This document shows, one piece after another, positions 1-9,081 of a DNA stretch of 64,000 nucleotides (within the stretch, counting starts at the first letter, position 1; the number at the start of each line of letters is the position of its first letter). A model generated the notes under the pieces. The model made no database searches and was not told the DNA's origin. It worked only from the letters and a program-made list of their open reading frames with translations. The DNA comes from Pararhizobium sp. (GTDB taxonomy: Bacteria > Pseudomonadota > Alphaproteobacteria > Rhizobiales > Rhizobiaceae), in NCBI GenBank assembly GCA_017794825.1, contig CP051237.1, forward strand, positions 2,356,001 through 2,420,000, read 5' to 3'. The translations under genes and the position numbers were made by a program.

Positions 1-217
1 GCATACCGGTGATCGCCTCGCCGCGAAAAGTGATGCCGCCCTGCCGGGCCTGCCACAGGCCCATGATCGTGCGCAGCGTCGTCGTCTTGCCCGCGCCGTT
101 GCGGCCGAGCAGAACGTGGACGCCGCCTTCCGGAACTTCCATCGAGACGCCGTGGAGAACATGATATTGCGCGATGTCGGTATAGACGTCGTCGAGCTTG
201 AGGATCGGCGCGCTCAT
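1..217 (-). CDS. Branched-chain amino acid/amide ABC transporter ATPase, LivF type (partial, N-terminal part)
   Basis: The first 72 codons of a LivF-type ATP-binding subunit are present; the gene runs off the left edge of the window. Reading from ATG at 217 the protein begins MSAPILKLDDVYTDI and contains a clear Walker A motif (GRNGAGKTTT) near residue 38. Its ATG overlaps the TGA of the LivG-type gene behind it by 4 bases (ATGA, 214-217), so the two are translationally coupled. It would energise uptake at the cytoplasmic face of the inner membrane with the LivG-type partner. The permeases are not in view and presumably lie further left. The substrate cannot be told from this fragment. Confidence 0.9.
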   Translation of the reverse strand, partial: MSAPILKLDDVYTDIAQYHVLHGVSMEVPEGGVHVLLGRNGAGKTTTLRTIMGLWQARQGGITFRGEAITGM

Positions 218-981
218 GCTGCGTCCTCCGCCGGAATGCCGAGATAGATCTCGCGCACGATCGGCAGCGCGATCACCTCGTCCGGAAGACCGTCGGCGAC
301 GAGTTCGCCATTGTGCAGCACGATGATGCGGTCGGCGAGCGAACGCACCACATCCATCTTGTGCTCGACCAGAAGAACGGTCTTGGACGAGTCCTTCTTG
401 ATATCCTCGATCAGTTCGAGGATGACCGGCGCTTCGTCCACCGACATGCCCGCCGTCGGTTCGTCGAACATGAAGACGTCGGGTTTCAGAGCCAGCAGCA
501 GCGCGATCTCGAGCTTGCGCTGATCGCCATGCGGCAAAGCGGTAACCGGCAGGTGGGCGACGCGATCGAGCCGCGTCGCCTCGAGATAGGCGCAGGCTTC
601 GTCTTGCAGTTTTTTAAACGAGCGCGCCGTGCGAAAGATGACAGGTCCGAGACCGTGCTGGGCCTGAACCGCGAGGCGAACATTTTCCAGGACGGAGAGC
701 CGCGGAAACAGATTGGTAAGCTGGAAGGCGCGGCCGACGCCGGCCTTGGCGCGCGCAGACGGACTGAAGCCCGTGATCTCCGTGTCGCCCTTGAAGATAT
801 GGCCCGAACTCGGCCAGAGCTGTCCGGAAATCAGATTGAAATACGTTGTCTTTCCAGCCCCGTTCGGACCGACAATCACCGTCAGTTCGCCAGGGTGGAA
901 GGACGCGCTGACGGCGTTGACGGCCGTGTGGCCACCGAATTGCCGGGTCAGCTTGTCGGTACGCAGCGATGCGGACGACAT
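214..981 (-). CDS. Branched-chain amino acid/amide ABC transporter ATPase, LivG type
   Basis: This 255-residue ABC ATPase has Walker A (GPNGAGKTTYFN, about residues 38-49), a degenerate signature segment (LPHGDQRKLEIA) and Walker B (DVFMFDEPTAGMS), followed by the LivG-type H-loop (LLVEHKMDVV). Length and motif order are those of the LivG half of hydrophobic amino-acid uptake systems. It lies between the binding-protein gene (stop 1089, about 105 bases upstream) and the partial LivF-type gene, all on the minus strand. Only a weak purine-rich stretch precedes the ATG. Identification as a Liv-family ATPase is firm; the transported compound is unknown. Confidence 0.9.
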   Translation of the reverse strand: MSSASLRTDKLTRQFGGHTAVNAVSASFHPGELTVIVGPNGAGKTTYFNLISGQLWPSSGHIFKGDTEITGFSPSARAKAGVGRAFQLTNLFPRLSVLENVRLAVQAQHGLGPVIFRTARSFKKLQDEACAYLEATRLDRVAHLPVTALPHGDQRKLEIALLLALKPDVFMFDEPTAGMSVDEAPVILELIEDIKKDSSKTVLLVEHKMDVVRSLADRIIVLHNGELVADGLPDEVIALPIVREIYLGIPAEDAA

Positions 982-1088
982 GGGATCGGTTTCTCTTTTT
1001 TGCAGGATTGTTCGACGACGGTCCGCGGCCTCGAAAAAAAGACCCGTCGCGCGGCCGGAGCCGCAACGACGGGAGAGGCGCGAGACGT

Positions 1089-2294
1089 TTATTCCTGGTT
1101 ATTGCGTCCGATCGGAATGTCCATTTCCTCGGGCTTGATCTCGCGGACAAGCTCGGGGATGGCCCATTCGACGTCGTCATCCACCTTGATCTTGAAGTGG
1201 TACATGGACTGCAGGGCCTGATGGTCCTCGGGACGGAACATCATCTCACCCTTCGGCGTGTCCCATTTCATGCCTTCCATGGTGGCGATGAGATTCTCGG
1301 TCGTCCAGTCGTCGGTGCTTTCGAGAGCCTTGGCGACCGCCAGAGCCGCCGCCATGCCGCCTGCCGTGAAGAAATCCGGAGGCGAACCGAAGCGCTTTTC
1401 GTGCTCCTCGACCAGCCAGTCGTTGATCGGATTGTTCGGGCTTTCATAGTAGTAGTAGACGGCGCCTTCCATGCCGGGCACGCGCTTGTAGGTCGGCAGT
1501 ACAGGCAGAATGTGTCCGCCGGTCGAGATTTCAATGCCGTAGCGTTCCGGCTCCATGGCCTTGATCTTGCCCATCGGATCGCCACCGCCGGCAACATAGA
1601 TCAGGATGACCTTGCGGCCGTCCTTGTCCTTCAGCGCGTTGAACATGCGTTCCGCCGCAGCCGTGAAATCGGTGGTCTTCAGCGGCACGTATTCCTCGGT
1701 CACGACCGTGGCGCCCGAACCTTCCAGCGCCTTCTTGAACGCCTCGATGCCGTCCTTGCCGAAAGCGTAGTCCTCGGCGAGCGTCGCGACAAAGAGGTTT
1801 TCATCCGGCTTCAGCGCAAGCGCCTGGGCCTGCATGTCCATCGACGAGTTGCGGGACGTCTTGAAGACGTAGCGATTGGAATCGGGACCAGTCAGCGAGT
1901 CGGCGACAGCGGGCTCGACGATCAGGATACGCTCATATTCCTCGGCGATCGGCAGCATGCCCTTGGTCACGCCGGATGAGGTGCCGCCAACGGCGATCAG
2001 CACATCGTCGTCGCCATAGGCTTCTGCCAGCACCGCGCGGGCGACGTCAGGCTTGAACTGGGTGTCCTTCTCGATGATCTCGATGTCGTGACCCTTGATC
2101 TTCATCGTGCCGTCGGTCGCATATTCCAGGCCCATCTTGAAGCCGGTCTGGGTCTGCTTCGAAAACGCCTCGAAGGTCGAACCCGAAAGACCATGCACCA
2201 GAGCGATCTTGATCGGATCTTCCTGAGCCTGAACGGAAAGGCCCGCCACGGCCATGGCGGAGGCCATGGCGAGTGTCGATATCAGTTTCTTCAT
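1089..2294 (-). CDS. Periplasmic substrate-binding protein, Liv/amide ABC family
   Basis: A 401-residue secreted binding protein of the LivK/BraC type I fold. I start it at ATG 2294 because a strong GAGGAG ribosome site sits just upstream and the product then opens with a signal peptide (MKKLISTLAMASAM, cleavage probably after VQAQ). The mature part starts EDPIKIALVHGLSGSTFEAF, typical of binding proteins for amides, urea and branched-chain amino acids. It is the first minus-strand gene of the transporter cluster, divergent from the PAS-LuxR gene, and an inverted repeat lies between the two. The ligand is not predictable; the neighbouring HyuAB does not share its promoter signals. Confidence 0.88.
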   Translation of the reverse strand: MKKLISTLAMASAMAVAGLSVQAQEDPIKIALVHGLSGSTFEAFSKQTQTGFKMGLEYATDGTMKIKGHDIEIIEKDTQFKPDVARAVLAEAYGDDDVLIAVGGTSSGVTKGMLPIAEEYERILIVEPAVADSLTGPDSNRYVFKTSRNSSMDMQAQALALKPDENLFVATLAEDYAFGKDGIEAFKKALEGSGATVVTEEYVPLKTTDFTAAAERMFNALKDKDGRKVILIYVAGGGDPMGKIKAMEPERYGIEISTGGHILPVLPTYKRVPGMEGAVYYYYESPNNPINDWLVEEHEKRFGSPPDFFTAGGMAAALAVAKALESTDDWTTENLIATMEGMKWDTPKGEMMFRPEDHQALQSMYHFKIKVDDDVEWAIPELVREIKPEEMDIPIGRNNQE

Positions 2295-2340
2295 TTTCTC
2301 CTCCAGTTCCACCTGCACAGAGCAGGGGCATTCCGGATAA

Positions 2341-2390
2341 CGCATTGACCGAAAAGGCTAAATTGAGGTCTCCTCCCGGCCATCAATGCG
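2341..2390. promoter_or_regulatory. Inverted repeat in the divergent promoter of the binding-protein and PAS-LuxR genes
   Basis: Two 8-bp arms, CGCATTGA (2341-2348) and TCAATGCG (2383-2390), are perfect reverse complements separated by 34 bases. Partial matching continues outward (ATAA on the left, TTAT a few bases beyond the right arm). The element lies in the roughly 146-bp gap between two divergent genes, one of which encodes a LuxR-type DNA-binding protein. That position suggests a two-site operator for the regulator. The assignment is inference. Confidence 0.45.
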
Positions 2391-2440
2391 TGTATTATCC
2401 CGCGCTTGGAGCCTCAGGGGCAAGATGGTAGAAATACGCT

Positions 2441-3010
2441 ATGGAGATGACCGACACCCGTGATTACGAAATGCTCAGTACGGCGTTCGAGGAAGCGCCG
2501 GTCGGTATTGTCATGACCCGGCACCGTGTCATTCGTTATTACAACAAGGCGTTTGCGCAGATGTTCGGCTACGAGGGCGACGAGTTGCGCGACCGGTCTT
2601 TCGCCATTCTCTACCCATCGCTCGACGAATTCGTGAAGATCGGCAATGTCGGCGTCCAGCCCCTGCGCGACACAGGGCGCTACAGCGACGAGCGTATCAT
2701 GGCGCGCCGCGACGGCACGCTGTTCTGGTGCCGCGTGCGCGGCAATTCGCTGACGCGCAACGAGCCGCTGGCCCATGCCGTCTGGAGCATGGCCGACCTT
2801 TCCCACGAACGGCCCGTCATAAAGATGACCATGCGCGAGAGGCAGATCGTCATGCATCTTGGCGAGGGCCGCACCAGCAAGAACATTGCGCGCATTCTCG
2901 AGATTTCGCCGCGGACGGTCGAGGCCTATCGGGCGCGGCTTTTAAAGAAGTTCGATGTCAGCAACGTCGCCGAATTGCTGTCGCATGTCGGCGGCATGCC
3001 GGGGGCCTGA
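2441..3010 (+). CDS. PAS domain-containing LuxR-family transcriptional regulator
   Basis: A 189-residue two-domain regulator. Residues about 10-115 form a PAS sensor (EAPVGIVMTRHRVIRYYNKAF, then FGYEGDELRDRSF). Residues about 127-185 form a LuxR/GerE helix-turn-helix (MRERQIVMHLGEGRTSKNIA, SPRTVEAYRARLLKKF). It lacks a receiver domain, so it probably responds directly to a small ligand or cofactor in the PAS pocket. It is divergent from the binding protein of the first Liv system and 49 bases upstream of a co-directional adenylate cyclase. Local control of the divergent transporter is likely but inferred. The start could also be the ATG two codons in. Confidence 0.88.
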   Translation: MEMTDTRDYEMLSTAFEEAPVGIVMTRHRVIRYYNKAFAQMFGYEGDELRDRSFAILYPSLDEFVKIGNVGVQPLRDTGRYSDERIMARRDGTLFWCRVRGNSLTRNEPLAHAVWSMADLSHERPVIKMTMRERQIVMHLGEGRTSKNIARILEISPRTVEAYRARLLKKFDVSNVAELLSHVGGMPGA

Positions 3011-3059
3011 CGACCGCAGAAACCGGAGATACGGCGGCCGATATTTGCAAGGGCGATCG

Positions 3060-4379
3060 ATGAACAGACGCGTTGTCCAGCTCGACGCCCTGATGGCGGA
3101 GGCCGAAAAGCAGGCCGAACACACAGTCGGCATCGTCCGTATGGTGGTGTCGCTCGCCCTCGGCGTCGTCTTCGTTTTCGCCGTCATGACAGTGGCGCCG
3201 CGTGAAGAAACAGTGCTGGAACGTCAGCTCTTCACGGCTGCAGCCACCATGCTTGGTTATTTCCTGCTGGGCCTTGCTTCCGTTGTCATCGTCAGAACCG
3301 GACACTACCGGCCCTGGGTGGCCTGGGCCGCAGCCACAGGCGACGGCGTCTTCATCGTCGTCAGCGTCTGGCTTGGCCTCGTGAACACCGCTCTGCCCGC
3401 CAACTACATGCTGCTCATTCCCTCCATGTGGCTGGTGCCGGTGGCGATTTCCTTCGGCGCCCTGCGTTTCAATCCGGCGCTTCAGGCCTATCTCATGGCG
3501 CTGCTTGTCGCAGGCTTCGTGTTTGTCGCCTTTGTCGATGTCTGGGACTACGAGCTTGCAGGACCGCCTCCGGAATCGGCGAACATCTTCCTGGCCCTGC
3601 CGCCAAACGCCATGCGGCTTGCGATGGTTTGCCTTGCGGGCGTTGTTCTGGTCATCGCCGGAATCCGGGCGCGCGCCCTTTTAGCGCGCGCCATCACAGA
3701 GACATGGCGCGGCGCCAATCTGACGCGATATCTTCCCGGCGAAGTCGCCGACAGGCTGGCGGAAACCGGCCTCGACGCGTTGCGGCGCGGGCAGCGTCAG
3801 GACGTTGCGATCCTCTTCACCGACATTCGCGGTTTCACCCCGCTTTCTGAAACAATGACGCCGGAAGAGATCAGCGCGTTCCTGACGGAATTCAGGCATC
3901 GGGTCTCCGTGGCCGTCGACAGCAGCGGCGGCGTTATCGACAAGTTCATCGGCGACGCCGTTCTTGTGATCTTCGGCATCCGCAATCCATCCGATCGCGA
4001 CGCAGCCGCCGCGATCCGGTGCGCCGGTCTTCTTCAGAAGGAAATGGACGACTGGAACAGGGAGCGGGAACGGACGGGCGACCCGGCTGTCAGAATCGGC
4101 GTCGGCGTCCATCGCGGCGAGGTGTTTCTCGGCGCGATCGGGGACGAAACACGGCTGGAATACACGGTGCTCGGGGATACGGTGAATGTCGCGGCGCGCC
4201 TGGAGGAACTCACCAAGGAAACGGGCTGGCCGATCCTTGCCTCGAAGCAGCTTCTGGATCAGGCGGGCGTCGATCTCGCGGCTTGGAACGCCATCGATAC
4301 GACACGCTTGCGCGGCCGGCATGCACAAATCGAGATATATGGCTCGAAGTACCCGGATACGGTGTCACTTACCCGATGA
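3060..4379 (+). CDS. Membrane-anchored class III adenylate/guanylate cyclase
   Basis: A 439-residue protein with about six transmembrane helices in residues 25-210, followed by a short linker and a class III nucleotide cyclase domain (about 245-420). Catalytic landmarks are visible: the first metal Asp in VAILFTDIRGFTPLSE, the second in DKFIGDAVLVIFG, and the purine/transition-state segment EYTVLGDTVNVAARLE. I use ATG 3060 with AAGGGCG upstream, because the longer open frame would overlap the LuxR gene. The membrane part resembles the uncharacterised sensors common in rhizobial cyclases. It follows the PAS-LuxR gene closely and converges on hyuB. Product (cAMP or cGMP) and signal are unknown. 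Confidence 0.9.
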   Translation: MNRRVVQLDALMAEAEKQAEHTVGIVRMVVSLALGVVFVFAVMTVAPREETVLERQLFTAAATMLGYFLLGLASVVIVRTGHYRPWVAWAAATGDGVFIVVSVWLGLVNTALPANYMLLIPSMWLVPVAISFGALRFNPALQAYLMALLVAGFVFVAFVDVWDYELAGPPPESANIFLALPPNAMRLAMVCLAGVVLVIAGIRARALLARAITETWRGANLTRYLPGEVADRLAETGLDALRRGQRQDVAILFTDIRGFTPLSETMTPEEISAFLTEFRHRVSVAVDSSGGVIDKFIGDAVLVIFGIRNPSDRDAAAAIRCAGLLQKEMDDWNRERERTGDPAVRIGVGVHRGEVFLGAIGDETRLEYTVLGDTVNVAARLEELTKETGWPILASKQLLDQAGVDLAAWNAIDTTRLRGRHAQIEIYGSKYPDTVSLTR

Positions 4380-4395
4380 GAGACCTGAAGATGCG

Positions 4396-6138
4396 CTATC
4401 GGCTCTGCCTCAGGCGCGTCGTTTCGGCTGCATCGATTTCGCCAGGGTCGCCGGAAATCGCCACGCCGAAAAGGTCGCGAGCCTGGTCGCACGTATAGCG
4501 CTCCAGCAGCACGTCTTTCAGCACGGCTTCCGGATCCCGCTCGAACGGATCGCCGTAACCGCCCCCGCCGGGCGTGCGCACCAGCACGTGATCGCCCGCA
4601 CCCATGGCGATGTCCTGCTCCTTGGACAGATGCGGCGGCGTGTGGGCGCGGCCGTTCTGCCAGACCGTGACCTCATTTCGGGCGCCGTCGGCGCCGCCGA
4701 GCGCGCCTTGCGGCCCGTAGCGGCCGTGATCCATGACGAAGCTGGCGCGAGCGTCGCCGCGCCTGAGTTCCAGCTGATATTCGAGACCGAATCCGCCGCG
4801 ATGCTTTCCGGCGCCGCCCGAACCCTCTCGCAGCGCATAGCGATGATAAAGGACCGGAAAGACCTGCTCCATGATCTCCACAGGCGGCGCCTTTGAAATA
4901 CCGATGGTCGAACAGCCATTGGCAAGACCGTCATGATCGGCGTTTCCGCCATAGCCGCCGCCTGAAAGCTGGTACATGACAAAGTCGCGATCACGGTCTG
5001 GATCGTGACCGCCGAGCGCGAAATTGCCGCTGGTCCCGGCCGGCGCCGCTGTGACGCGGTCGGGCAGCGCCGTCACGAGCGCCGCGAACACGGCTTCCGC
5101 GATGCGTTGCGAGACTTCCGCGGCGCAACCCGATACCGGCCGCGGATAATGCGCGTCAAGGAAGGTTCCTTCCGGCCGCCGGACCTTCAGCGGCTCGAAG
5201 GCGCCGGCGCTGATCGGCACTTCCGGGAAAATGTGGCGCATGGCGAGATAGACGGAACTCAGTGTTGTCGCGAGCACCGAATTCATCGGTCCAATGCAGG
5301 GCGGACTTGACTTTGAAAAGTCGAAATCGAGTTCGTCACCGGTCTTGGTGATGGCAAGATTGATGGCGAGCGGTTCGTCCACCACGCCATCGCTGTCGAC
5401 CCATGCGGTCGATTCATAGACGCCGTCGGGAATCATCGCGATACAGGCTCGCATCTGCGTATTGGCGCGATGACGCAATTCGCCTATCGCTTCACGCACC
5501 GTGTCGTCGCCGTAACGGTCGAGCAATGCATCCAGACGTTCCGCGCCCTTGGCGAGAGCCGCGGCCTGCGCCTTGACGTCGCCGATGCGCTGGTCGGCGA
5601 CGCGGATGTTTGAACAGATGATCGCGTAGATTTCCTCGTCCATGCGGCCCTTTTTGAAGAGCTTGACCGGCGGCAGGCGCAGACCTTCCTGCTCGACTGC
5701 AGTCGCGGACGCCGAAAAACCGCCCGGCACCGAGCCGCCCGTATCCGGCCAGTGGCCGGTATTGGAAAGCCAGCAAAAGATCTCGCCGTCGCGGTAATAG
5801 GGCTTGGCGAAACGAACATCCATCAGGTGCGTGCCACCCAAATAGGGATCGTTGACGATATAGATGTCTTCGGGTTCGGGCGGCAGCGCGCGGCCCTCGC
5901 GTATCATCTCGATCAGCGTCCGTGTGGAATACTGCATGGCGCCGACGAAAACCGGCAGACCGCCGGCGCCCTGGGCGATCAGCGACCCGTCCTTGGCCGA
6001 GTAGATGCCATCGGACCGGTCATTGGCCTCGGCGATGACCGGTGAAAAGGCTGCGCGCGAGAAGCTCAGATCCATCTCGTCGCAGACTTGCTGGAGGCCC
6101 GCCTGGATGACGCCGAGGGTGATCGGATCGAGGGTCAT
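4396..6138 (-). CDS. hyuB: Hydantoinase B/oxoprolinase family protein (HyuB)
   Basis: A 580-residue HyuB-type subunit (PF02538 family) that opens MTLDPITLGVIQAGLQQVCDEMD and contains the conserved segments NDPYLGGTHLMDV, GAPAG-like TAAPAGTSGNFA and the C-terminal GGGGYGDPFERDP. With HyuA it would form an ATP-dependent cyclic-amide (lactam or hydantoin) hydrolase, or a related carboxylase. Start ATG 6138 overlaps the hyuA stop by 4 bases, so the pair is coupled and HyuA is made first. It converges with the adenylate cyclase gene 16 bases away. Length is normal for the family. The true substrate is unproven; the regulon context suggests a lactam from nicotinate breakdown. Confidence 0.9.
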   Translation of the reverse strand: MTLDPITLGVIQAGLQQVCDEMDLSFSRAAFSPVIAEANDRSDGIYSAKDGSLIAQGAGGLPVFVGAMQYSTRTLIEMIREGRALPPEPEDIYIVNDPYLGGTHLMDVRFAKPYYRDGEIFCWLSNTGHWPDTGGSVPGGFSASATAVEQEGLRLPPVKLFKKGRMDEEIYAIICSNIRVADQRIGDVKAQAAALAKGAERLDALLDRYGDDTVREAIGELRHRANTQMRACIAMIPDGVYESTAWVDSDGVVDEPLAINLAITKTGDELDFDFSKSSPPCIGPMNSVLATTLSSVYLAMRHIFPEVPISAGAFEPLKVRRPEGTFLDAHYPRPVSGCAAEVSQRIAEAVFAALVTALPDRVTAAPAGTSGNFALGGHDPDRDRDFVMYQLSGGGYGGNADHDGLANGCSTIGISKAPPVEIMEQVFPVLYHRYALREGSGGAGKHRGGFGLEYQLELRRGDARASFVMDHGRYGPQGALGGADGARNEVTVWQNGRAHTPPHLSKEQDIAMGAGDHVLVRTPGGGGYGDPFERDPEAVLKDVLLERYTCDQARDLFGVAISGDPGEIDAAETTRLRQSR

Positions 6139-8195
6139 TGCACCTGCCTCACCGTGACGATGATGTTGCCGACCGGATCGCCGTCCGCCTGATCACCCGG
6201 TTCGACAAGCACGGTCGTGTCCATCTGCTGGATGATGGCGGGGCCTTCGAGACTGAAGCCGGCCGGAAGATGGTCACGCCAGTAGACCGGCGTGTCGTGG
6301 AACCCGTCGTCGAACCGGACAGGTCGGGTCGTCATCATGGCTTCTTCCAGGCTTGCCTTTCGGCCGGCAGGCTCGATCAGCCGTGACAGATCGACTGCGC
6401 CGCGCGCCCCGATGACGGATGTGTTGATATTGACGAGATTGGCCCTGATCTGGCTGAGCTCGACCCGGAAGCGTCTGTAATAGGCCTCCTCGAACAACTG
6501 GCGCAGCATCTCGCGATCCGGTTTTGGCGTGTCGATGTCAACGCGGATCAGATGGCTCTGGCCGGCGAACTGCATATCGACGCTGTAGAGGCGCCGGATC
6601 GAACCGACGTCGACCCTCTGTTTTGCGACCATGGCCTCGCCGTCGGCAATATGGCCGGCGATGATCGCATGCAGGGCGTCGATATCGACGAGATGGAGCG
6701 GCTGGTTGATCGTGTTGGTGAAATCGTGGCGAAGGTCGGCGACGAGACAACCGAGCGCATTGGTGATTCCGGGCCTGCTCGGAACCAGCACGCGCGGGAT
6801 CGCCAATTCACGGGCGAGGGCCGCCGCATGCAAGGGCCCGGCCCCGCCGAAGGCAAACAACGTAAAGTCCCGCGGATCCATGCCGAGCGAGACCGACACC
6901 ATGCGGATCGCGCCGGCCATCCGTGTATTGGCGATGCGGATAACAGCCGCAGCAGCCTCGATGGCGTCGAGGCCGAGCAGATCGCCCAGTTCCTTCTGAA
7001 ATATCTCCTTGATCGCCGCTACCGACACGCCGCCTTCGACCGATTTCAGCTTCGACGGGTCGAGGCGGCCGAGCAGAAGGTTGGCGTCGGATATGGTCGG
7101 GCGTGCCCCGCCGCGGCCATAGCAGATGGGTCCGGGCATCGCGCCGGCGCTCTCCGGCCCAACTTCCAGCAGCCCGGCCGAATTGACGCGGGCAATCGAA
7201 CCGCCGCCGGCGCCGACGGTCCGCACATCGACCATCGGCACATGTATGGGCATGGCGTATTCGATCTCGATCTCGCTGGAAACCGACGGTTCGGCGTCCC
7301 GGATAAGGGCGACGTCCGTCGATGTGCCGCCCATGTCGTAGCTGATCAGATTGCGGAGTCCGGCGCCCTTGCCGGTAAAGGCGGCGGCCATTACGCCCGA
7401 GGCAGGACCGGACATCACCGTTTTTGCCGCCTCGTTCGCCACCAGGCCGGAGGAAACCATGCCGCCATTGCCGTTCATGACCAGCAGTTCGCCGGCGTAA
7501 CCCTGCGTTTTCAGTTCGTCGACGAGGCGGTGGATGTAACGCTCCAGAAGCGGCTGAACCGAGGCGTTGACCGCGGCCGTGACGCCGCGCTCGAACTCGC
7601 GGCTTTCCGACAGCAGCGAGTGACCGGTGGTGATGTAATCGTTCGGCCAGATTTCGCGGACGATTTCCGCCGCGCGAAGTTCATGTTCCGGATTGGCGTA
7701 GGCGTGCAGGAAGTGAATGACGAGTGATTCGCACCCGGCGTCGAGAAGACGCCTTGTGGCCGCGCGCACGGCGTCCTCGTCGAGCGGCGTCAGGACCTTG
7801 CCGGAAGAGTCCATGCGCTCGGGCGCCTCAAGCCTGAGATTGCGCGGTATAATCGGCTCGAAGACGCCCTTCATACCGTAGGCCTGCGGACGGGTGCGGC
7901 GGCCGAGTTCCAGCACGTCGCGGAATCCCTGCGTCGTGATCATCCCGGTTTTCGAAAGCTTGCGCTCCAGTACGGCGTTGGTGGTGGTCGTGGTCCCGTG
8001 GATGATCAGATCCACGTTTTCCAGGTCGACTTCCGCCTCTTTCAGCGCCGCAAGCACGCCATAGGCCTGGTTGTCGGTGGTGCTCGGGACCTTCGCCAGC
8101 CGCACGCCGCCCGTATTCGTGTCGAGCAGGACGAGGTCGGTGAACGTGCCGCCCACATCGACCCCGACAATGCGTCCAGAAGCTTGCTCGGGCAT
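6135..8195 (-). CDS. hyuA: Hydantoinase/oxoprolinase family protein, ATP-binding subunit (HyuA)
   Basis: A 686-residue HyuA-type subunit (hydantoinase A/oxoprolinase) with the actin-like ATP-binding signatures IVGVDVGGTFTDLVLLD at the N-terminus and ISYDMGGTSTDVALI near residue 300. I choose ATG 8195, giving MPEQASGR, because AGGAACG precedes it and the longer frame would read through the operator at 8211-8236. These enzymes couple ATP hydrolysis to cleavage of cyclic amides such as 5-oxoproline or N-methylhydantoin. The gene heads a two-gene operon with hyuB and its promoter carries the shared palindrome also found at the marR/Mo-hydroxylase locus. A lactam-opening role in that pathway is therefore inferred. 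Confidence 0.9.
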   Translation of the reverse strand: MPEQASGRIVGVDVGGTFTDLVLLDTNTGGVRLAKVPSTTDNQAYGVLAALKEAEVDLENVDLIIHGTTTTTNAVLERKLSKTGMITTQGFRDVLELGRRTRPQAYGMKGVFEPIIPRNLRLEAPERMDSSGKVLTPLDEDAVRAATRRLLDAGCESLVIHFLHAYANPEHELRAAEIVREIWPNDYITTGHSLLSESREFERGVTAAVNASVQPLLERYIHRLVDELKTQGYAGELLVMNGNGGMVSSGLVANEAAKTVMSGPASGVMAAAFTGKGAGLRNLISYDMGGTSTDVALIRDAEPSVSSEIEIEYAMPIHVPMVDVRTVGAGGGSIARVNSAGLLEVGPESAGAMPGPICYGRGGARPTISDANLLLGRLDPSKLKSVEGGVSVAAIKEIFQKELGDLLGLDAIEAAAAVIRIANTRMAGAIRMVSVSLGMDPRDFTLFAFGGAGPLHAAALARELAIPRVLVPSRPGITNALGCLVADLRHDFTNTINQPLHLVDIDALHAIIAGHIADGEAMVAKQRVDVGSIRRLYSVDMQFAGQSHLIRVDIDTPKPDREMLRQLFEEAYYRRFRVELSQIRANLVNINTSVIGARGAVDLSRLIEPAGRKASLEEAMMTTRPVRFDDGFHDTPVYWRDHLPAGFSLEGPAIIQQMDTTVLVEPGDQADGDPVGNIIVTVRQVQ

Positions 8196-8210
8196 GATCA
8201 CCGTTCCTGA

Positions 8211-8236
8211 AAATTCATTCGTATACAAATGAATTT
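8211..8236. promoter_or_regulatory. Palindromic operator A, upstream of hyuAB
   Basis: A 26-bp near-perfect palindrome: left arm AAATTCATTC, core GTATAC, right arm AAATGAATTT, with only one arm pair mismatched. It ends 16 bases before the hyuA ATG on the minus strand, a position that would block transcription or initiation. Closely related elements lie at 16535-16560 and 23974-23995, with a longer-spaced relative at 10671-10688. The GT-AT-AC core would suit either a MarR or a GntR-type dimer. A MarR gene sits next to the 16.5-kb copy. Confidence 0.75.
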
Positions 8237-8251
8237 AATTCGGCGGAATTG

Positions 8252-9043
8252 TCAATCCACCCGGATGACCGTTTCGGCCGTCACCGGCTTGTCGTCAACG
8301 ACATAGGCTCTGTGATCGTTGGTGTTCAGCGTCACGCGCACGGTGTGCTCTCCGGGCGGCAATTCGCCGATTGTGGCGGAGGATTCATAAAGCCGCTTGA
8401 TCTTGAGGCCGCCGACATAGAGATGCGCATGACCGGTGCCGGGCACATGCGGCCCGTCGACCAGGCTCTTGTCGAAACGGAACTCTTCCGAAACGAGATC
8501 GATTTTCCAACCCTTGCCGTCGTCCAGATGCGCGACGTCGAGTGAAACCTTCGGCGCCGGTTCGCCCTCGCCCACCCGACAGATATCGCCGACGCCGAAA
8601 AGACCGACATGATCGGCTTGACCCGCCGAAAGTGAGCCGCCAAGCCGCGCTTTTGTCGTGACCGGCCCCGCGCGCTCGAATTCGACCTGGATCGGAAACA
8701 GCCGACCGTCGGAAAGATCGCCGTGCACGCCATTCAGCACGACATGCGCGCCATCGGCGGCGAAGGATGCGGTTCCCTCAGACGGCAGAGGGATGCCGCC
8801 TTCGGATTCGGGACTGTAAAGCATGACCTCATCGGCATCCGGAGACGACGCGGAAACGATCCTGTCCGGCTTGCCCATGTTTTCGATTGTCAGATAGACG
8901 TGAACCATGTCAGTTTCGCCTTCGACCAGAGCGGCCTTGGCGTCCGAGACCAATACCTGGCTCGCCCTGTTCCAGGACGACCAACCCCACCAGAGCCCCG
9001 CGGCCAGCAGCACGATGACGACAATTGCGAGAACACGTTTCAA
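8252..9043 (-). CDS. Membrane-anchored PCuAC-like (copper chaperone fold) protein
   Basis: A 263-residue protein with an N-terminal signal anchor (VLAIVVIVLLAAGLWWGW) and a periplasmic region resembling the PCuAC/DUF461 fold (VYLTIENMGKPDRIVSASSP; then LPSEGTASFAADGAHVVLNG and LFPIQVEFERAG). The His/Met copper ligands of true PCuAC proteins are largely absent here. A second C-terminal beta domain (HAHLYVGGLKIKRLYE, LPPGEHTVRVTLNTNDHRAY) follows. The start is a TTG at 9043. It is divergent from a polytopic membrane protein, and the pair may form one membrane complex. Similar pairs are sometimes named fenitrothion hydrolase FedA/FedB; I recall that only by family resemblance. Confidence 0.6.
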   Translation of the reverse strand: MKRVLAIVVIVLLAAGLWWGWSSWNRASQVLVSDAKAALVEGETDMVHVYLTIENMGKPDRIVSASSPDADEVMLYSPESEGGIPLPSEGTASFAADGAHVVLNGVHGDLSDGRLFPIQVEFERAGPVTTKARLGGSLSAGQADHVGLFGVGDICRVGEGEPAPKVSLDVAHLDDGKGWKIDLVSEEFRFDKSLVDGPHVPGTGHAHLYVGGLKIKRLYESSATIGELPPGEHTVRVTLNTNDHRAYVVDDKPVTAETVIRVD

Positions 9044-9081
9044 AAGACCAGCACACCTTCTTGCGTTGTCCGTTGCGGACT

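Noticed and set aside
313..1979. Long plus-strand frames opposite the first Liv-type genes
   Set aside because: They mirror LivG and the binding protein codon by codon and contain no start with a ribosome site or any family motif.
8196..8228. N-terminal extension MYTNEF of HyuA, and similar MYTN- extensions at 16543 and 23980
   Set aside because: The three near-identical peptides come from reading the shared operator palindrome as codons; proper starts with ribosome sites lie just downstream.
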